64,000 nucleotides of DNA from Carnegiea gigantea (lineage: Eukaryota > Streptophyta > Magnoliopsida > Caryophyllales > Cactaceae). Made by a program: the position numbers and the translations under genes. Below the pieces are notes generated by a model, which saw only the letters and a program-made list of their open reading frames with translations, was not told the origin of the DNA and ran no database searches. Below, piece after piece: positions 1-13,500 of this stretch; the first letter of the stretch is position 1; each line of letters starts with the position of its first letter. The stretch covers positions 21,907 to 85,906 of the forward strand of contig JAKOGI010002789.1 of NCBI GenBank assembly GCA_029747015.1. The letters run 5' to 3'.

Positions 1-240
1 TCAGGCATGTATTAACTAAATATACTTGAATCGATTCTAAACATATATAATTTATTTCGAAGCTACTTTTCAGGCATGTATTAGCTAAATATACTTGAAT
101 CGATTCTAAACATGCATAATTCATGTTGAAGCTACTTTTTGGGCATGTATTAGCTAAATATGCTTGAATCGATACTAAAAATGCATTATTCATTTCGAAG
201 CTACCTCTCAGGCATAAACTAACTAAACTTAACATGCATC
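1..240 (-). repeat. 69-bp tandem repeats in LTR-A
   Basis: At least three diverged units of a 69-bp repeat are visible, with landmarks aggcatgtatta, cttgaatcgattctaaaca and tcgaagctact. The array continues left of the window. The same array recurs in LTR-B and LTR-C. Confidence 0.85.
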
Positions 241-1287
241 GATTTAAACTCAATTCAGCTGAAACAGGACATGCATAATTTCAATTAATTTGACGAAACC
301 TAAACTGATATGCATCGCAACTTAGGGGTTAAGACAATTATGAAGCTACTAATAGTTAGGAGGCGAGAAACACCCACCTGGACTCCAAGCTACAGACTCG
401 TTCTAGGCGCTTTCAAGCTCGATTTGGATGCTGGAAAACCTCAATCCTTGACCCTATTAGTCCCAAACGCACACCTAATAGCTGAGATCAAACCCAAGCT
501 CGAATGTCTTGCTTGAACCAAAACCCTAGCTCCTGAATTTAAGCCCCTTTACGTATGGTTTGGGCCGAGATTGGCCAATCAATTTATAAAGGAGGTTGGT
601 TTGGGGGTGTTTGGCCGAATTCCGGCACGGGGGGTGTTTCGACGCCACTAGAAATGTCACTGCCCAGCTCTGTTCACGGCGAGAAGAGAAGAAAAGGGGG
701 TGGCGGTGGTGGTCAGCGGTGAGTGGCCACGCACAGGGGACCACCGTGGTCCCTTTCTCACCGGCGACGCATGGTGGAGGAAGGGGGGAAAGGCTGGTTG
801 CTCTGGGCTTGCGCATAGAGGTAGAAGGAGAAGAGGAGAAGTAGAGGAGAGAGAGGGGATCGGGGGTCGGGGGTTTCGGGGTCTGACGCCTGAAATTCAT
901 CCCCCCCTTTTCACTATTTCTCTTTTTCCTTTTTTTTTTGGTTCAAAAGCTATACTAGTTAAATCCTGTTCCCAATTTCATTATCGATCGGTCTAAGCTT
1001 GAGTGGAAATGCCCTACATCTGGCATCCTAATTAAACTTGGGAAATGACTAAATAGCTCAAATAACGATTTCAAAGGTATGAGTTCGCATTAGCTCAAGG
1101 ATTTTCTGAATAATTGACGATAATATTAATAACATAAACAGTGACGAAAAATTCTTTTTAGTAAAATTATCGCTCATATAGTCACATAAATAATAATTTA
1201 ACTCATATAGTTACTAGAAATACAATTTTATAACATAGAAGCCAAGATAGCCAGGTTAATTTAAAGGAAAAGAAGGCGGGTCTTACA
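1..1287 (-). repeat. LTR-A of tandem LARD-like element (3' LTR, truncated by window start)
   Basis: This is the right-hand part of an LTR read on the minus strand. It aligns along its length with about 7260-8535 (LTR-B), so the window starts roughly 2.8 kb into the LTR. It ends at ...cttaca (minus TGTAAG), directly followed by the PPT and the pol-terminal remnant of the internal region. On the minus strand it holds a TATA-like TTTATAAATTG near 580-590, next to a GATTGGCCAAT element. A GT donor (GGTGGGTG) lies near 376. Apparent ORFs inside are short, overlap on both strands and are not conserved between LTR copies, so I treat the LTR as non-coding. The purine-rich stretch at 670-860 is GC-rich compared with the rest. 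Confidence 0.85.
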
Positions 1288-4200
1288 CTCTTTCCCCCTT
1301 AAAGAATTTCGCCCTCGAAATTCTAAAACTCGGTTCAGTCATTCCTAGAGTGTATGCACGCAACTGCGATCTACATGGTGGGCGTCCAAAATGTTTCATT
1401 TTGCAATCACTACTTCTTTTGAATTAAAGGAAAATGGCCTATGGTGTCCAGTCTCCTCCTCGCCAATCCTCTTCAAGTATCTACACACTCTATTTAGGCG
1501 CCGAGGGCAAATCGCATTGAATAGGGGCAAATGAGTTGGCATAGAAAGCATATTGAGTTTGTTTTGAAAATGAACATAGATTTTCGATAATATAGACTCA
1601 GTTAGCATGCCAAGCAATAATTCTATGCATATGCATCTATAAGCGGGCATCTAAAGGCATGACAATCGAGACAACGACATCTTAAGGTCATACACTAGTA
1701 GTCTCATTCTAAAATATGAATTCAAAACACCTTTGGGATCACAATGGTTAACTCAGAGATTTCTATAACACATTAGAACAGTAAGAACGTCACATACCAC
1801 CACATAGTATCATTTAAGCACAATAGCATCACATAGCATTGTATAGTATCAGTAATTTTGTGTTCTCAAGTCTAGGATTCTCAAGTAACATGAAAATGTC
1901 TAATACGCACATAGTAAGCAATTATAAAACGAAAGCATATGTGACCGACATTTCTATGTTCTTATATCAATTCCGGATAACTTTTAAACATTTCATTCAT
2001 GGCAATTTAGACAGGGCATGCTAAAGCCGTATGAAGGAGTTAACTTAATCAGGTTCATTCAAAAGCATGAAGATATTAGGTTAACCTAAGGTTAAATCAT
2101 TTACTAGAAGGTTACCCCATTACACTAAGGTAGCAGAGATACCAATTATGACAAATTAGCAATAAAAGAACTTGAAGTACCATTCAAGATCACATTGACG
2201 TCACGTAGGGTTAACATCAAAGCATTGAAGATCAAGAATCACGAATAGCATGAACTAGCATAATCATGTCGATAAGAACAACTTAGAGAAAAGCTGCTAA
2301 TGTAGAAATGCAAGTTGATGACTTTGGTGGTGGGAGGCTTTTCCTAAGGTCACTACTCGAAGCTGACTATCTCTTAAGTAATAGATTCGTACGAATGAAT
2401 GGTTACACTTCTAGACGAATCATGGGCCTATGGCTTATGGGCCTACATGCTTCCACTGTGCTACTCTGATCAATCAAATACGGGTAAGGATATATGAATG
2501 CAGGTTTCTAGGTTCATCTCATCATGCCTCAAATATGGGCATATGCAGTTACTCAGCTATAACATGGGATGTAAATGATGACTTTAAGGTCATGTCATGC
2601 TACGAATTTCGAGGGTTAAATCATTTGGATAGCTAGGTCACATGCCAAAACCAACTCAAGTCAAGCAAACAACAAGATATGCATTTACTAAGCCAATCAT
2701 TCATAAGACACTTCAATAAATGTGCATAATGGACGTGAGTGTCAATATATATGATGACATGACCCTGAGTGCTCTTCTATACTACTTTCTTATACATGAG
2801 ATGCATATTTTTATAGACGTCATTCAGGTAAATGTTGCTCTATTGTCATCTAATCATGCGTTACATACATCGGGTTCAACTAATCCAACTATAACACGAG
2901 GAAATAGTATTGATGGGTTGTAATTGATGATCCAAGAGTCATATGCGAAACTAACTATGTAAATCAAATTGCACTAACTAATACAGTCCCATGTTTACTC
3001 AAATTCAAATAAAGCAATTATAGAAACTCATTTTGTTGGCATTTGTTCATAAACACATCGATGGCTAGATACAATAATCCTATCTATAGGTACTCTTATG
3101 TTTTCACAAAAAGGGATCTAGGCAAGTATATATGAATGGCACCCTCATTTAAAACCTAAGGTCGAGGTTATGCTTCGAGGTTTGTCCCAACTATTTAGAG
3201 TTGGGCAACAGTCAACTAACAGGGGTAAGAACAACGGCGTTATTGATCTTACGGATCCACATTGAGGTTTTATGATGCATTTGTCTCACAGGTACTTATG
3301 GAGGTCCGAGGAACTCCTAGTACGAATGGGAAGGTCCTACTTTCTATATGAGCATCCTTGCTTCTACACTTGGAGGTTGTGCTTAAGAAAGAGTTAGGAA
3401 GGCATAGACCGTCATCCCAGGAGGTAACGAGGTGATGCAGGTGGTGTATAATTCCAACGTCTGCTAGGTCCTTTCTACCTCGTTCTTTCTAGGTGTATTA
3501 GGGTTCAATATAGCCAGGGTACCATGAAGAAGCGCGAAAATGACCCAGTGTATCACCACTCGAGTTGCCAAGTCAAGATACAGCCCCTAGGTGTTTGGAG
3601 AGCAACTAGAGGCAAGCTCAATTTCTAATTTAATATGCCGTGATGTGTGTACGAACATGATGAGAGGAGCTTATATACGACCCTCACTCTTACAATTACA
3701 ACGGCTATTAAAGAAACAGAAGATACATTTGTCAAATACATTAGCTTAGAACATTACAACCTGATTAGAGCTAAACCCAGTAGAAGGGTGACACCTAATG
3801 GGGCTATACTTGCTAATCAAGTGAGGTGTCAAGGACCTTAGTATAAATGGTCGAGTTTAAGCTCGTAGGGTTAATCCAAGCTTTATTGTAAAGCAAATGC
3901 GAGTCTTTGATTGCAACAGCAAGACCCAACCAAACAATTAGAAAGGTTTCTAATGCGAAGGCACGACCTAGCTCACTGATCGGAAGACTTTAACTGCCAA
4001 AGTCCTTAGGTTCTCAAAAGAAAATAGTTTAACTGCGTCTAAGTCTCTCTTACCAACCTTTGAGTACGTCTGCTCACTCCACTATGGCACCCGAGGAGCA
4101 AATTATACTGTGGGGCAAATATGAGCTTAGAGTTAAGGCTTTCCAATCATTCAATTCCAAATCATATGTTCTTTCAACTTTCGATTAAAATCACCAAGGC

Positions 4201-4479
4201 ATGTAACCAAAACAACTGGATTGAGATAACACTTAGCTCACCTATGAGAACACAAGTCATTTGGCTTATATTCTTAGCAACTCATTCATTCACTTGGTTA
4301 ATGAGCTCACTCAAGCTACACCTAACTAGGTAAATGCGCTATCATTCACATAAAACTCACATTTGCACACAAGGAAAGCATGCATCACGTCATTGTGAGC
4401 GCATTCCTTGGCAACTATATGAGATGTAAGACTCATGTCGCGGCCTATGGTTGCAGGACCATGCTCCGATACTATTAAT
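1288..4479 (-). mobile_element. Internal region 1 of LARD-like LTR element (non-coding)
   Basis: This 3.2-kb stretch lies between LTR-A and LTR-B. On the minus strand it starts with a degenerate initiator-Met primer site just inside LTR-B and ends with a purine tract against LTR-A. I see no gag, protease, RT, RNase H or integrase motif on either strand; the longest ORFs are under 90 codons and are not shared with internal region 2. The last ~45 bases before LTR-A still match the pol terminus of gypsy elements (minus TTTCGAGGGCGAAATTC). It aligns with 8536-11731 at high identity. Long LTRs with a conserved but non-coding internal domain match the LARD type. Confidence 0.8.
4463..4474 (-). other. 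Primer binding site, initiator tRNA-Met type (degenerate)
   Basis: The minus strand reads TAGTATCGGAGC, two changes from the canonical TGGTATCAGAGC, five bases inside LTR-B. The changes suggest that this copy has decayed. Confidence 0.7.
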
Positions 4480-5047
4480 TGTAACACCCCTAGCTCCTAG
4501 AGCTAGAAGCGCTACGTTTTGTTGACTTTCGAATTAAATTTCAGGGCGAAACGGACAGAGTTTTCCCTAAAAACTTACCGTTTTTAGGCTAAAAGTCTTA
4601 CGATAAACCCCTGTAGATCAACGGAAGTGTAAGACATCTTAAAAGAAGCTCAACGGCTGCCCACCGGAGTTCGTAACTCAACGAGCAACCCGCTCGGAGT
4701 ACACCAAAGAAAATAGTTCACTAATACAGGAAAAGTGAATGACACAACTTGACGGTTCACATAACCGGAGTACTAGGTTTACATCCCAAGCCATAACCGA
4801 TTTCAACTACAAAGACAACTGACTAATGTGATGGTTGGCACACATGGCCGTGCAGAGCGGCTCCTAAGTCGAATACACTACATGAACTAGAATACTTGTT
4901 TACAAACGTTTATAATACTGGGAATACTTTACAAGACTTTGTTAAACACGTAAAGCCCCTTCAAATGGGCATGCACGACACTTTGCAAGCAACAATTTAA
5001 TCCATCTTGGCATAAGTGACTTGGCTCCTACTTGTCATGATACAAAC

Positions 5048-7636
5048 CTAGGGAAAAAGGGGAAAGAGTAATGGAATAAGCAACCATACCCTCAGTGAGT
5101 GTTCCCCAACCCCTTAAAACCAAAACCATTGTAGGCAATAATACTCATAATAGTCCCATACCATGTACTCATACTTTATTATCATATTAGGCATTTATAA
5201 ATTCTTAAGGAAGGATCACTATCCATAATTTCATTTTAACCATTCAAACTCATTTTTAGGCCCCAGAATGACTAAATTCCTTTGCTAACAGGTAGTCAAA
5301 CACTTAAACAAGCAACGAGGCTAAGCATGGAACTTTCTTTCATAGATTATGTGATATATTTCGTGATTTATGCTTCATCTATCTAATTCACTCATATGAG
5401 ATGCTAAACATATGAAGCAGAGATTATACCATGAACTTTCATTAGTTAAACATGTACATTCAAACTCATATGCTCAATGCATTACAAGGGTATGGCCATG
5501 CTGTACTTGGAATTTCATTTGTACTGCACTCATATCCTTATTCACATGATGTGCATGAAAATCCTTCTCTTCTTTCTTTGAAAACACTTTACTTAGCCTC
5601 TTTAGGCTTATAAGAACTTTTTTCTTAGCCTCTTTGGGCTCATATACTTAAAAGAATCTCTTTCATATTAGTCTCATAATGACCCTTAAAAATTTTCTTT
5701 CTGAAATACTTAAACAAGGCGAAACGCCGACTGCTTTTCCTACTTATTAGGGAATTACTCTGAGCATAAGATCGTCATAAAGTGCTGGTTGGGAGAGATC
5801 TACATTCAATCCCAGTGAGATTAACTAACACTAAGCTCTTACTCTAGGAATGACAACTAACTTTTAGACCTTAACCCTCGTCAAGGTCTCTAGTGATTAC
5901 TCCCTAGGTTAGGGATTCCCCCGTTCAAGCATGTTCACTCCCGTGTATTGTCCTTGAGCACTTATCCTAGCCTTTTAAACTGGTAATAATGACTAATAAG
6001 TTTACTGCCTCTCACAGCGAAATCCTTTTTCATACAATGCACTCTCTTTTTATTTAAATTCTTTAGGGATTCCCCCGTTCAAGCGAGTTCACTCCCAAAA
6101 CTATATTTGTATTGTTAAAATAGGCCATCATTTGCTAATAGTTATGGCTACTATTAGTTAAAAACATGAAAAACTTCCTTTTTCAAACCCACCCTCACTC
6201 GCAACAAGAAACTTGATGACATAAAGGGAGGGGTTTGCATGTAGCACATTCAAGCACTTCATAATCAATGAATCTCAATATAAGCCCCCTATGGCCTCAC
6301 AATCCACACGATTGCAGTTAATTCAGAACCCAGGCCCCCTCCTCACATAACAGCCGACCACATGAAACCTCGAACCTGTCATAGTTCTATCTCAAACCAT
6401 CCAACTACCATCTCAGCTTTTAATTCGACAATCTTAACATATTACCATAAAGGTCTTATGAAATAGCTATGTACAACTTACCGAGCAAGCAGCAACCATC
6501 CAACAGCTCGTTACCGCATACATAAGCATAAATATATATGTATATATAGCATTAACTTGAAATAAGAACTTAACAAACTAAAGTAAACTCACAACGCATA
6601 AAACTTAGCCTACATTCATAACTTGCAAGTAGAAGGTAAGCATACCAAGTTCATCTCATTTCAACGCATAGCGAAGCAACCAACATGCCATTTTCAAAGC
6701 ATAACCATCCGACTAAACATGCATTGGCTTAAAATGTTCTTAGGTCATTTCAAAGAGTACTCTTAAGCATGAATTAGCTAGCGTAAAATGCGTCGATTTA
6801 AAGAATGCTTGTCATTCAAGGGTTTATCTTAAACATGAACTAATCAAATTAGCCTGCTTCGATCTTGGGTGCTCTTGGCTCATTTCAAACATTCATAGAT
6901 TATTTTTTAAGGCTACAAGCATGATTTAGCTAAATAGGCAGACAACACTTCGAGGTGTTCGTTTATTAATTCGAAGTCACGGTTCAGGCATAAACTAACC
7001 AATCAGACAAGTATCGATTCTAAGCATTCTTATTTCATTTCGAAGCTATTAACCAAGCATGAATTGACTAAGTGTACATGTATCGATTCTAAACATTCAT
7101 GTTTCACTTCAAAGTTACTAAACGAACATGAATTAACTAAATGTGCATGTATCTAATCTAGACAGGCATATTCCATTTCGAAGCTATTTGTCAGGCATGT
7201 AACAGCTAAATATACTTGAATCGATTCTAAACGTGCATAATTCATTTTGAAGCTACCTTTCAGGCATGTATAAACTAAATATACTTGAATCTATTCTAAA
7301 TATGCATAATTCATTTCGAAGCTACTTTTCAGGCACGTATTAACTAAATATACTTGAATCGATTCTAAACATGCATAATTCATGTCGAAGCTACTTTTCA
7401 GGCATGTATTAGCTAAATATGCTTGAATCGATACTAAACATGCATAATTCATTTCGAAGCTACCTCTCAGGCATAAACTAACTAAACTTAACATGCGTTG
7501 ATTTAAACTGAATTCAGCTGAAACAGGACATGCATAATTTCAATTAATTTGATGAAAGCTAAGCTGACATGCATCATAACTTAGGGGTTAAGACAATTTC
7601 GAAACTACTAATACTTAGGAGGCGAGAAACGCCCAC
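5048..7636 (-). other. Predicted leader intron in LTR-B
   Basis: On the minus strand a donor (CTAG|GTGGGC, GT at 7636-7635) lies about 180-200 bases downstream of the TATA box. An acceptor (TTTCCCCTTTTTCCCTAG|GT, AG at 5049-5048) lies about 570 bases before the LTR end. The same pair occurs in the equivalent places in the other LTR families of this window. Splicing is inferred from sequence only. Confidence 0.45.
6990..7500 (-). repeat. 69-bp tandem repeats in LTR-B
   Basis: About seven units of 69 bp are visible, the last four well conserved; weaker copies extend left to about 6700. Because 69 is divisible by three, the minus strand stays open and reads as a 23-residue repeat (unit starting MNYACLESIQ). 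I do not consider it proven coding, as it lies inside the predicted intron. Confidence 0.85.
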
Positions 7637-8535
7637 CTAGACTCCAAGCTACGGACTCATTCTAGGCGCTTTCAAGCTCGATTTGGATGCTGGAAAACCT
7701 CAGTCCTTGACCCAATTAGTCCCAAACGCACGCCTAATAGCTAAGACCAAACCCTAGCTTAAATGTCTTGCTTGAACCAAAACCCTAGCTCCTGAATTTA
7801 GGCCTCTTTACGTATGGTTTGCGCTAAGATTGGCCAATCAATTTATAGAGGAGGTTGGTTTGGGGGTGTTTTGCCGGATTCCGACAAGGGGGGTGTTTCG
7901 ACACCACTAGAAGTGCCACGACCTGGCTCTGTTCGCGGCAAGAAGAGGTGAGAAGAACGTGGTGGTGGTGGTCGGTGGTGATGGCTGCGCACAGGGGATG
8001 ACCGTGGTCCCTCTCTCGCCGGCGACGCGTGGTGAAGGAAGGGGGGAATGGCTGGTTGCTCTGGGCTTGTGCATGGAGGAAGAAGGAGAACAGGAGAAGT
8101 TGAGGAGAGAGAGGGGGTCAGGGGTTTCGGGGTCGGAGGCCCGAAATTCCTCCCTCCTTTTCACTATTTCTCTTTTTCCTTTTTTTTGGATAAAAAGCTA
8201 TACCAGTTAAATCCTGTTGCCAATTTCGTTATCGACCAGTCTAAGCTCGGGTTGAAACGCCCTACATCTGGCATCCTAATTAAACTTGGGAAACGACTAA
8301 ATAGCTCAAATAACGATTTCGAAGGTATGAGTTCGCATTAGCTCAAGGATTTTTTAAATAATTGACGATAATATTAATAATATAAACTGTGATGAAAAAA
8401 TCTTTTTAATAAAATTATCGCTCATATAGGCATATAAATAATAATTTAACTCATATAGTTACTAAAAATACAATTTTATAATATAGAAGGTAAGACAGCT
8501 AGGTTAACTTAAAGAAAAAGAAGGCGGGTCTTACA

Positions 8536-11500
8536 CTCTTCCCCCCTTAAGGAATTTCAACCTCGAAATTCTAAAAATAAGTTAAGTCATTCCTTGAGTG
8601 TATGCACACAACTACGATCTACACAGTGGGTTCCCAAAAGGTTTCATTTTGCAATCACTACTTCTTTTAAATCGAAGGAAAATGGCTTATGGTATCCAGT
8701 CTCCTCCTCGCCAATCCTCTTCAAGCGTCTACTCACTCTATTTAGGCGCCGAGGGCAAATCGCATTGAAGAGGGGCAAATGAGTTGGCATGGAAACCATA
8801 TTGAGTTTGTTTTGAAAATGAACATAGATTTTCGATAATCTAAACTCAATTCACACGGCAAGCAATAATTCTATGCGTATGCATCTATAAGCGGGCATCT
8901 AAAGGCATGACAATCGAGACAACGACATCTTAAGGTCATACACTAGTAGTCTCATTCTAAAACATGAATTCAAATCACCTTTGGGATACAATGGTTAACT
9001 CAGAGATTTCTATAGCACATTAGAACAATAAGAACGTCACATAGCACCACATAGTATCATTTAAGCATAATAGCATCACATAGGATTACATAGTATCAGT
9101 AGTTTTGTGTTCCCAAGTCTAGGATTCTCAAGCAATATGAAAATGTCTAATACGTATATAGTAAGCAATTATAAAATGAAAGCAATTGTGACCGACATTT
9201 CTATGTTCATATATCAATTCCGGATAACTTTTAAACAGGTCATTCATGGCAATTTAGACAGGGCATGCTAAAGTCGTATGAAGGAGTTAACTTAATCAGG
9301 TTCATTCAAAAGCATGAAGATATTAGGTCAACCTAAGGTTAAATCATTTACTAGAAGGTTACCACATTACACTAATATAGCAGAGATACCAATTATGCCA
9401 TATTGGCAATGAAAGAACTTGAAGTAGCATTCAAGATCACATTGACAACACGTATGGTTAACATCAAAGCATTGAAGATCAAGAATCACGAATAGCATGA
9501 ACTAGCATAATCATATCGATAAGAACAACTTGGAGAGAAGGTGCTAATGTAGAAATGCAAGTTGATGACTTTGATGGTGGGGAGGCTTTTCCAAAGGTCA
9601 CTACTCGAAGCTGACTATCTCTTAAGTCATATATTCGTACGAATGAATGGCTATACTCCTAGGCGAGTCATGGGCCTACATGCTTCAACTATGCTACTTT
9701 GATCAATCAAATAAGGGTAAGGATATATGAATGCAGGTTTCCAGGTTCGTCTCATCATGCCTCAAATATGGACGTATGCAGTTACTCAGCTACAACATGG
9801 AATCAAGGAATTCATGGGATGCAAATGATGACTCTAAGGTCATACCATGCTATGAATTTCGAGGGTTAAATCATTTGGATAGCTAGGTCACATGCCAAAT
9901 TAACTCACGTTAACTAAACACCAAGATATGCATTTACCAAGCCAATCACTCATAAGACACTTCAATAAACGTGCATAATAGACGTGAGTGTCAATATATA
10001 TGATGACATGACCCTGAGTGCTCTACTATGCTACTTTCTTATACATGAGATACATATTTCTGTAGACATCATTTATGTTAATGTAGCTCCATTGTCATCT
10101 AATCACGCATTACATACATCGAGTTCAACTAATCTAACTATAACACGAGAAAATAGTATTGAGGGGCTGTAATTGATGATCCAAGAGTCATATGTGAAAC
10201 TAACTACGTAAATCAAATCGCTCTAACTAATATAGTCCCATGTTTACTCAAATTCAAATAAAGCAATTGCAAAAACTCATTTTCTTGGCATTTGTTCTTA
10301 AACACATCGATGGCCACATACAATAATCCTGTCTATAGGTACTCTTATGGTTTCACGAAAAGGGATCTAGGCAAGTATACATGAATGCAACCCTCATTTA
10401 AAACCTAAGGTCGAGGTTATGCTTCCAGGTTTGCCCCAACTATTTGGAGTTGGGCAACAGTCTACTGGTAGGGGTAAGAACAATGGCGTTATTAGTCTTA
10501 CGGATCTACATTGAGGTTTTGTGACGCATTTATCTCACAGGTACTTATGGAGGTCCAAGGAACTCCTAGTACGGATGGAAAGGTTCTACTTTTTACTATA
10601 AGCATCCTTGCTTCTACACTTGGTGGGTGTGCTTAAGAAAGTGTTGGGAAGGCATAGACCATCGTCCCAGGAGGTAACGAGGTGATACAGGTGGCGTATA
10701 ATTCCAACGTCTGCTAGGTCCTTTCTACCTCGTTCTTTTCTAGGTGTATTTGAGTTTAATATAGCCAGGGCACCACCAAGAAGTGCTAAAATGGCCCAAT
10801 GTATCACCATTCGAGTTGCTAACTCCAGATACAGATACTAGGTGTTTAGGGAGCAACTAGAAGCAAGCTCAATTTCTAATTCAATATGGCGCGATGTGTG
10901 TACGAACACGATGAGAGGAGCTTATATACGACTCTCGCTCTTACAATTACAACGACTATCAAAGAAACCCAAGATACATTTATCAAATACATCAGCCTAG
11001 AACATTACAACCTGATTAGAGCTAAACCCAGTAGAAGGGTGACACCTAATGGGGCCATACTTGCTAATCAAGTGAGGTGTCAAGGACCTTAGTATAAATG
11101 GTTGAGTTTAAGCTCGCAGGGTTAATCAAAGGTTTATTGTAAAGTAAATACGAGTCTTTGATTGCAATAGCAAGACCCAACCAAACAGTTAAAAAGGTTT
11201 CTACTATGAAGGCACGACCCTAACACATTGATCGGAAGACTTTAACTTTCAAAGTCCTTAGGTTTTTGAAAGGAAATAGTTTGACAGCTTCTAGCTCTCT
11301 CTTACCAACCTTTGAGTACGTCTGCTTTCTCCATTACGGGGCCCGAGGAGCAAATCGTACTTTGGGGCAAAGATGAGCTTAGAGTTAAGGCTTTCCAATC
11401 ATTCAATTTCAAATCATATGTTCTTTCAACTTTCGATTAAAATCACCAAGGCATATAAACAAAACAACTTGATTGAGCTAACACTTAGCTCATCTACAAG

Positions 11501-11731
11501 AACACAAGTCATTCGACTTATATTCTTAGCAATTCATTCATTCACTCGGTTAATAAGCTCACTCAAGCCGCACCTAACAAGGTAAATGTGCTATCATTCA
11601 CATAAAACTCACATTTGCACACAAGGTAAGCACGCATCACGTCATTGTGAATGCGTTCCTAGGCAACTATATGAGATGCAAGACTCAGGTCGTGGCCTAT
11701 GGTCGCAGGACCATGCTTTGATACCATCAAT
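8536..11731 (-). mobile_element. Internal region 2 of LARD-like LTR element (non-coding)
   Basis: This second copy of the internal domain (3196 bp) aligns with 1288-4479 apart from small indels. One example is a short extra segment near 9800; copy 1 instead has an extra gggcctatggcttat near 2425. No retrotransposon protein motif is visible. It runs from the primer site at 11715-11726 to the purine tract and pol-terminal remnant at 8536-8580. Near both ends it holds a diverged ~87-bp direct repeat (8699-8787 and 11295-11380). Confidence 0.8.
11715..11726 (-). other. Primer binding site, initiator tRNA-Met
   Basis: The minus strand reads TGGTATCAAAGC, one change from TGGTATCAGAGC, five bases inside LTR-C. 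It is followed by the conserved ATGGTCCTGCGACCATAGGC segment also seen in the other LARD-like copies. Confidence 0.8.
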
Positions 11732-12751
11732 TGTAACACCGCTAGCCCCTAGGGCCAGGAGCGCCGCATTTTCTTGACTTTTGACCTAAATTTCGGGGCG
11801 AAATGGATAGAGTTTCCCCTGAAAACTGACCGTTTTCAGGCTAAAAACCTTACAATAAACTCCTGCAGATCAACGGAAGCGTAAAACATTTTAAAAAAAG
11901 CTCAACGGCTACACATCGGAGTTCATAACTCACTGAGCAACCTGCTCGGAGTACACCAAACAAAATAGTTCATTAATGCAGGAAAAGTGAAAGATACAAC
12001 TCGACAGTTTACACAATCGGAGTACTAGGGTTTACATCACAAACGATAACTGATTTCAACTAAAAAGACAATTGACTAATAAGATGGTTGGCACATATGT
12101 CCATATAGAGCGACTCCTAAACCAAATACACTACATGAACTAGAATACTTGTTTACAAACATTTACAATACTGGGAATACTTTACATGACTTCGTTAAAC
12201 ACGTAAAGCCCCTTCAAATGGGCACACATGACACTTTCACTACAAAATAATGTATCCTCCCGCATTTGTATCACCACACTTAATTAAAGTGTGGGGAGAA
12301 AAATGATACGATTTAGTAGTTTTCTTGATTCCACATTTAACAAGTGTGGGTAAAATATGAACCTATTCCTATACTTATTAAGTGTGGGGAATTAAAAAGA
12401 GCTTTTATAATTATTTTTTATTATATTAACGAGGCAATTTGCACAAACTATTTCAATATTTATATCTAAATATATTAGCCAAAGGAATAAAACGAACAAT
12501 TAAAAAAAAAACAAATATCTAGTAAAATAAAATTATCACATGAAAGATCAATTAGCGGGTACTTTGCCAGCCTACCCTCCAAAAAAGCAAAAATAGCTCA
12601 GTGCTCAATCAATCTGTAATATCTGTGTTCTCTATTTTTACGTTGAGCATACTATCCTATGTTATGGCTTTGTAAAATCATATTTTACCAACTAGAAAAG
12701 TTAAATTAATATCGATGTGCTTGCGTAAGTGATAATTTTATTAAACAGAAT

Positions 12752-12781
12752 ATTATTGTTGTTATTGTTATTGTTATTATT
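12752..12781. repeat. Short (TTA/TTG)n microsatellite
   Basis: An imperfect run of tta and ttg triplets lies in the AT-rich left part of the CACTA element. Confidence 0.7.
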
Positions 12782-12929
12782 AGCTTTGAAAATTTAACAA
12801 TGATTTCGAATAATCTTCAATAAGAATTAGTTTTTTTGATTATTAAATTGAACCTTAATTTAATCGGGGACTAGTAATCGACGAAAGATTGTATTAACGA
12901 TTTGGGTTTAGAATATAAAGTACAGATGG

Positions 12930-13500
12930 TTGGGCAAGCTTTTAAAAAAAAGGAAAAGAGGAGGCATTTTTGTCAACACAAGCCAGACCCACGCCTGGCT
13001 TCTTCTTCCTCTTTTTCCTCATGCAACCCTGAGCCCCCATCTCTCTCCTTATGCTTCTCTCCAAGCACGCAGCCACAAGCACCAAATTCCATCGATTTTT
13101 ACTCAATCCAACTCGTAATTCCTCACATCCGACCTGCCCAACATCAAACAAACTGATCACTGAGTGTTTTGGGCGAAATTAGTGAGAGACTACCATGTTT
13201 GTGGTATGTTCAGGCGGCGATTTAAGGTACCAAACATGTGCCTAAGCTCGGCCTTGCAACTCCATCTTTAGCCACTCCAATTCCTCTACACATTGGGGGG
13301 GATTCGCAACGCAAACATCATCTGCAACCCTGAGCTAGAGAGTCAAAAATTCAGTGAATTTTGGGTCTGTGAGCATGGGTTTGGGCGTGACAGTAGCAGA
13401 AAGTCGAATTCCCGGTTTTCAGGCACCTAAATCGATCGTAAAAGCCCTTAGAACGGGTCGCTAACTTGGATTCAAGGTGAGTTTTTCTCTTTCTCCTAAT
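12930..13500 (+). other. Gene-leader-like segment inside the CACTA element
   Basis: This C/T-rich stretch (ctctctccttatgcttctc) resembles a plant 5' leader and is followed by a good donor (attcaag|gtgagttttt near 13476). Possible ORFs here (12902-13156 and overlapping frames) are low-complexity and match nothing I recognise. It may be part of the captured gene or of another one. Confidence 0.3.

Larger units (their letters stand above)
4480..8535 (-). repeat. LTR-B, shared middle LTR of the tandem element
   Basis: This complete LTR of 4056 bp begins tgtaacacc and ends tcttaca on the plus strand (minus TGTAAGA...GGTGTTACA). Internal regions of the same family lie on both sides, so it is the 3' LTR of one element and the 5' LTR of the next. 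It has not received the CACTA insertion seen in LTR-C and so gives the empty-site sequence (cactttgcaagc at about 4979). Minus-strand promoter elements are a TATA box near 7845 (CTATAAATTG) with an adjacent GATTGGCCAAT. No supported coding sequence. Confidence 0.9.

Noticed and set aside
526..996. Overlapping ORFs on both strands in the GC-rich part of the LTRs (also 7907-8341, 19281-19638, 26272-26714, 35196-35740, 43585-43926)
   Set aside because: They are low-complexity, overlap on both strands and change frame between LTR copies. They fit a promoter-side, repeat-rich stretch.
10586..10810. 74-codon minus ORF in internal region 2
   Set aside because: The equivalent stretch in internal region 1 (about 3340-3560) does not keep the frame, and no gag-like motif is present.
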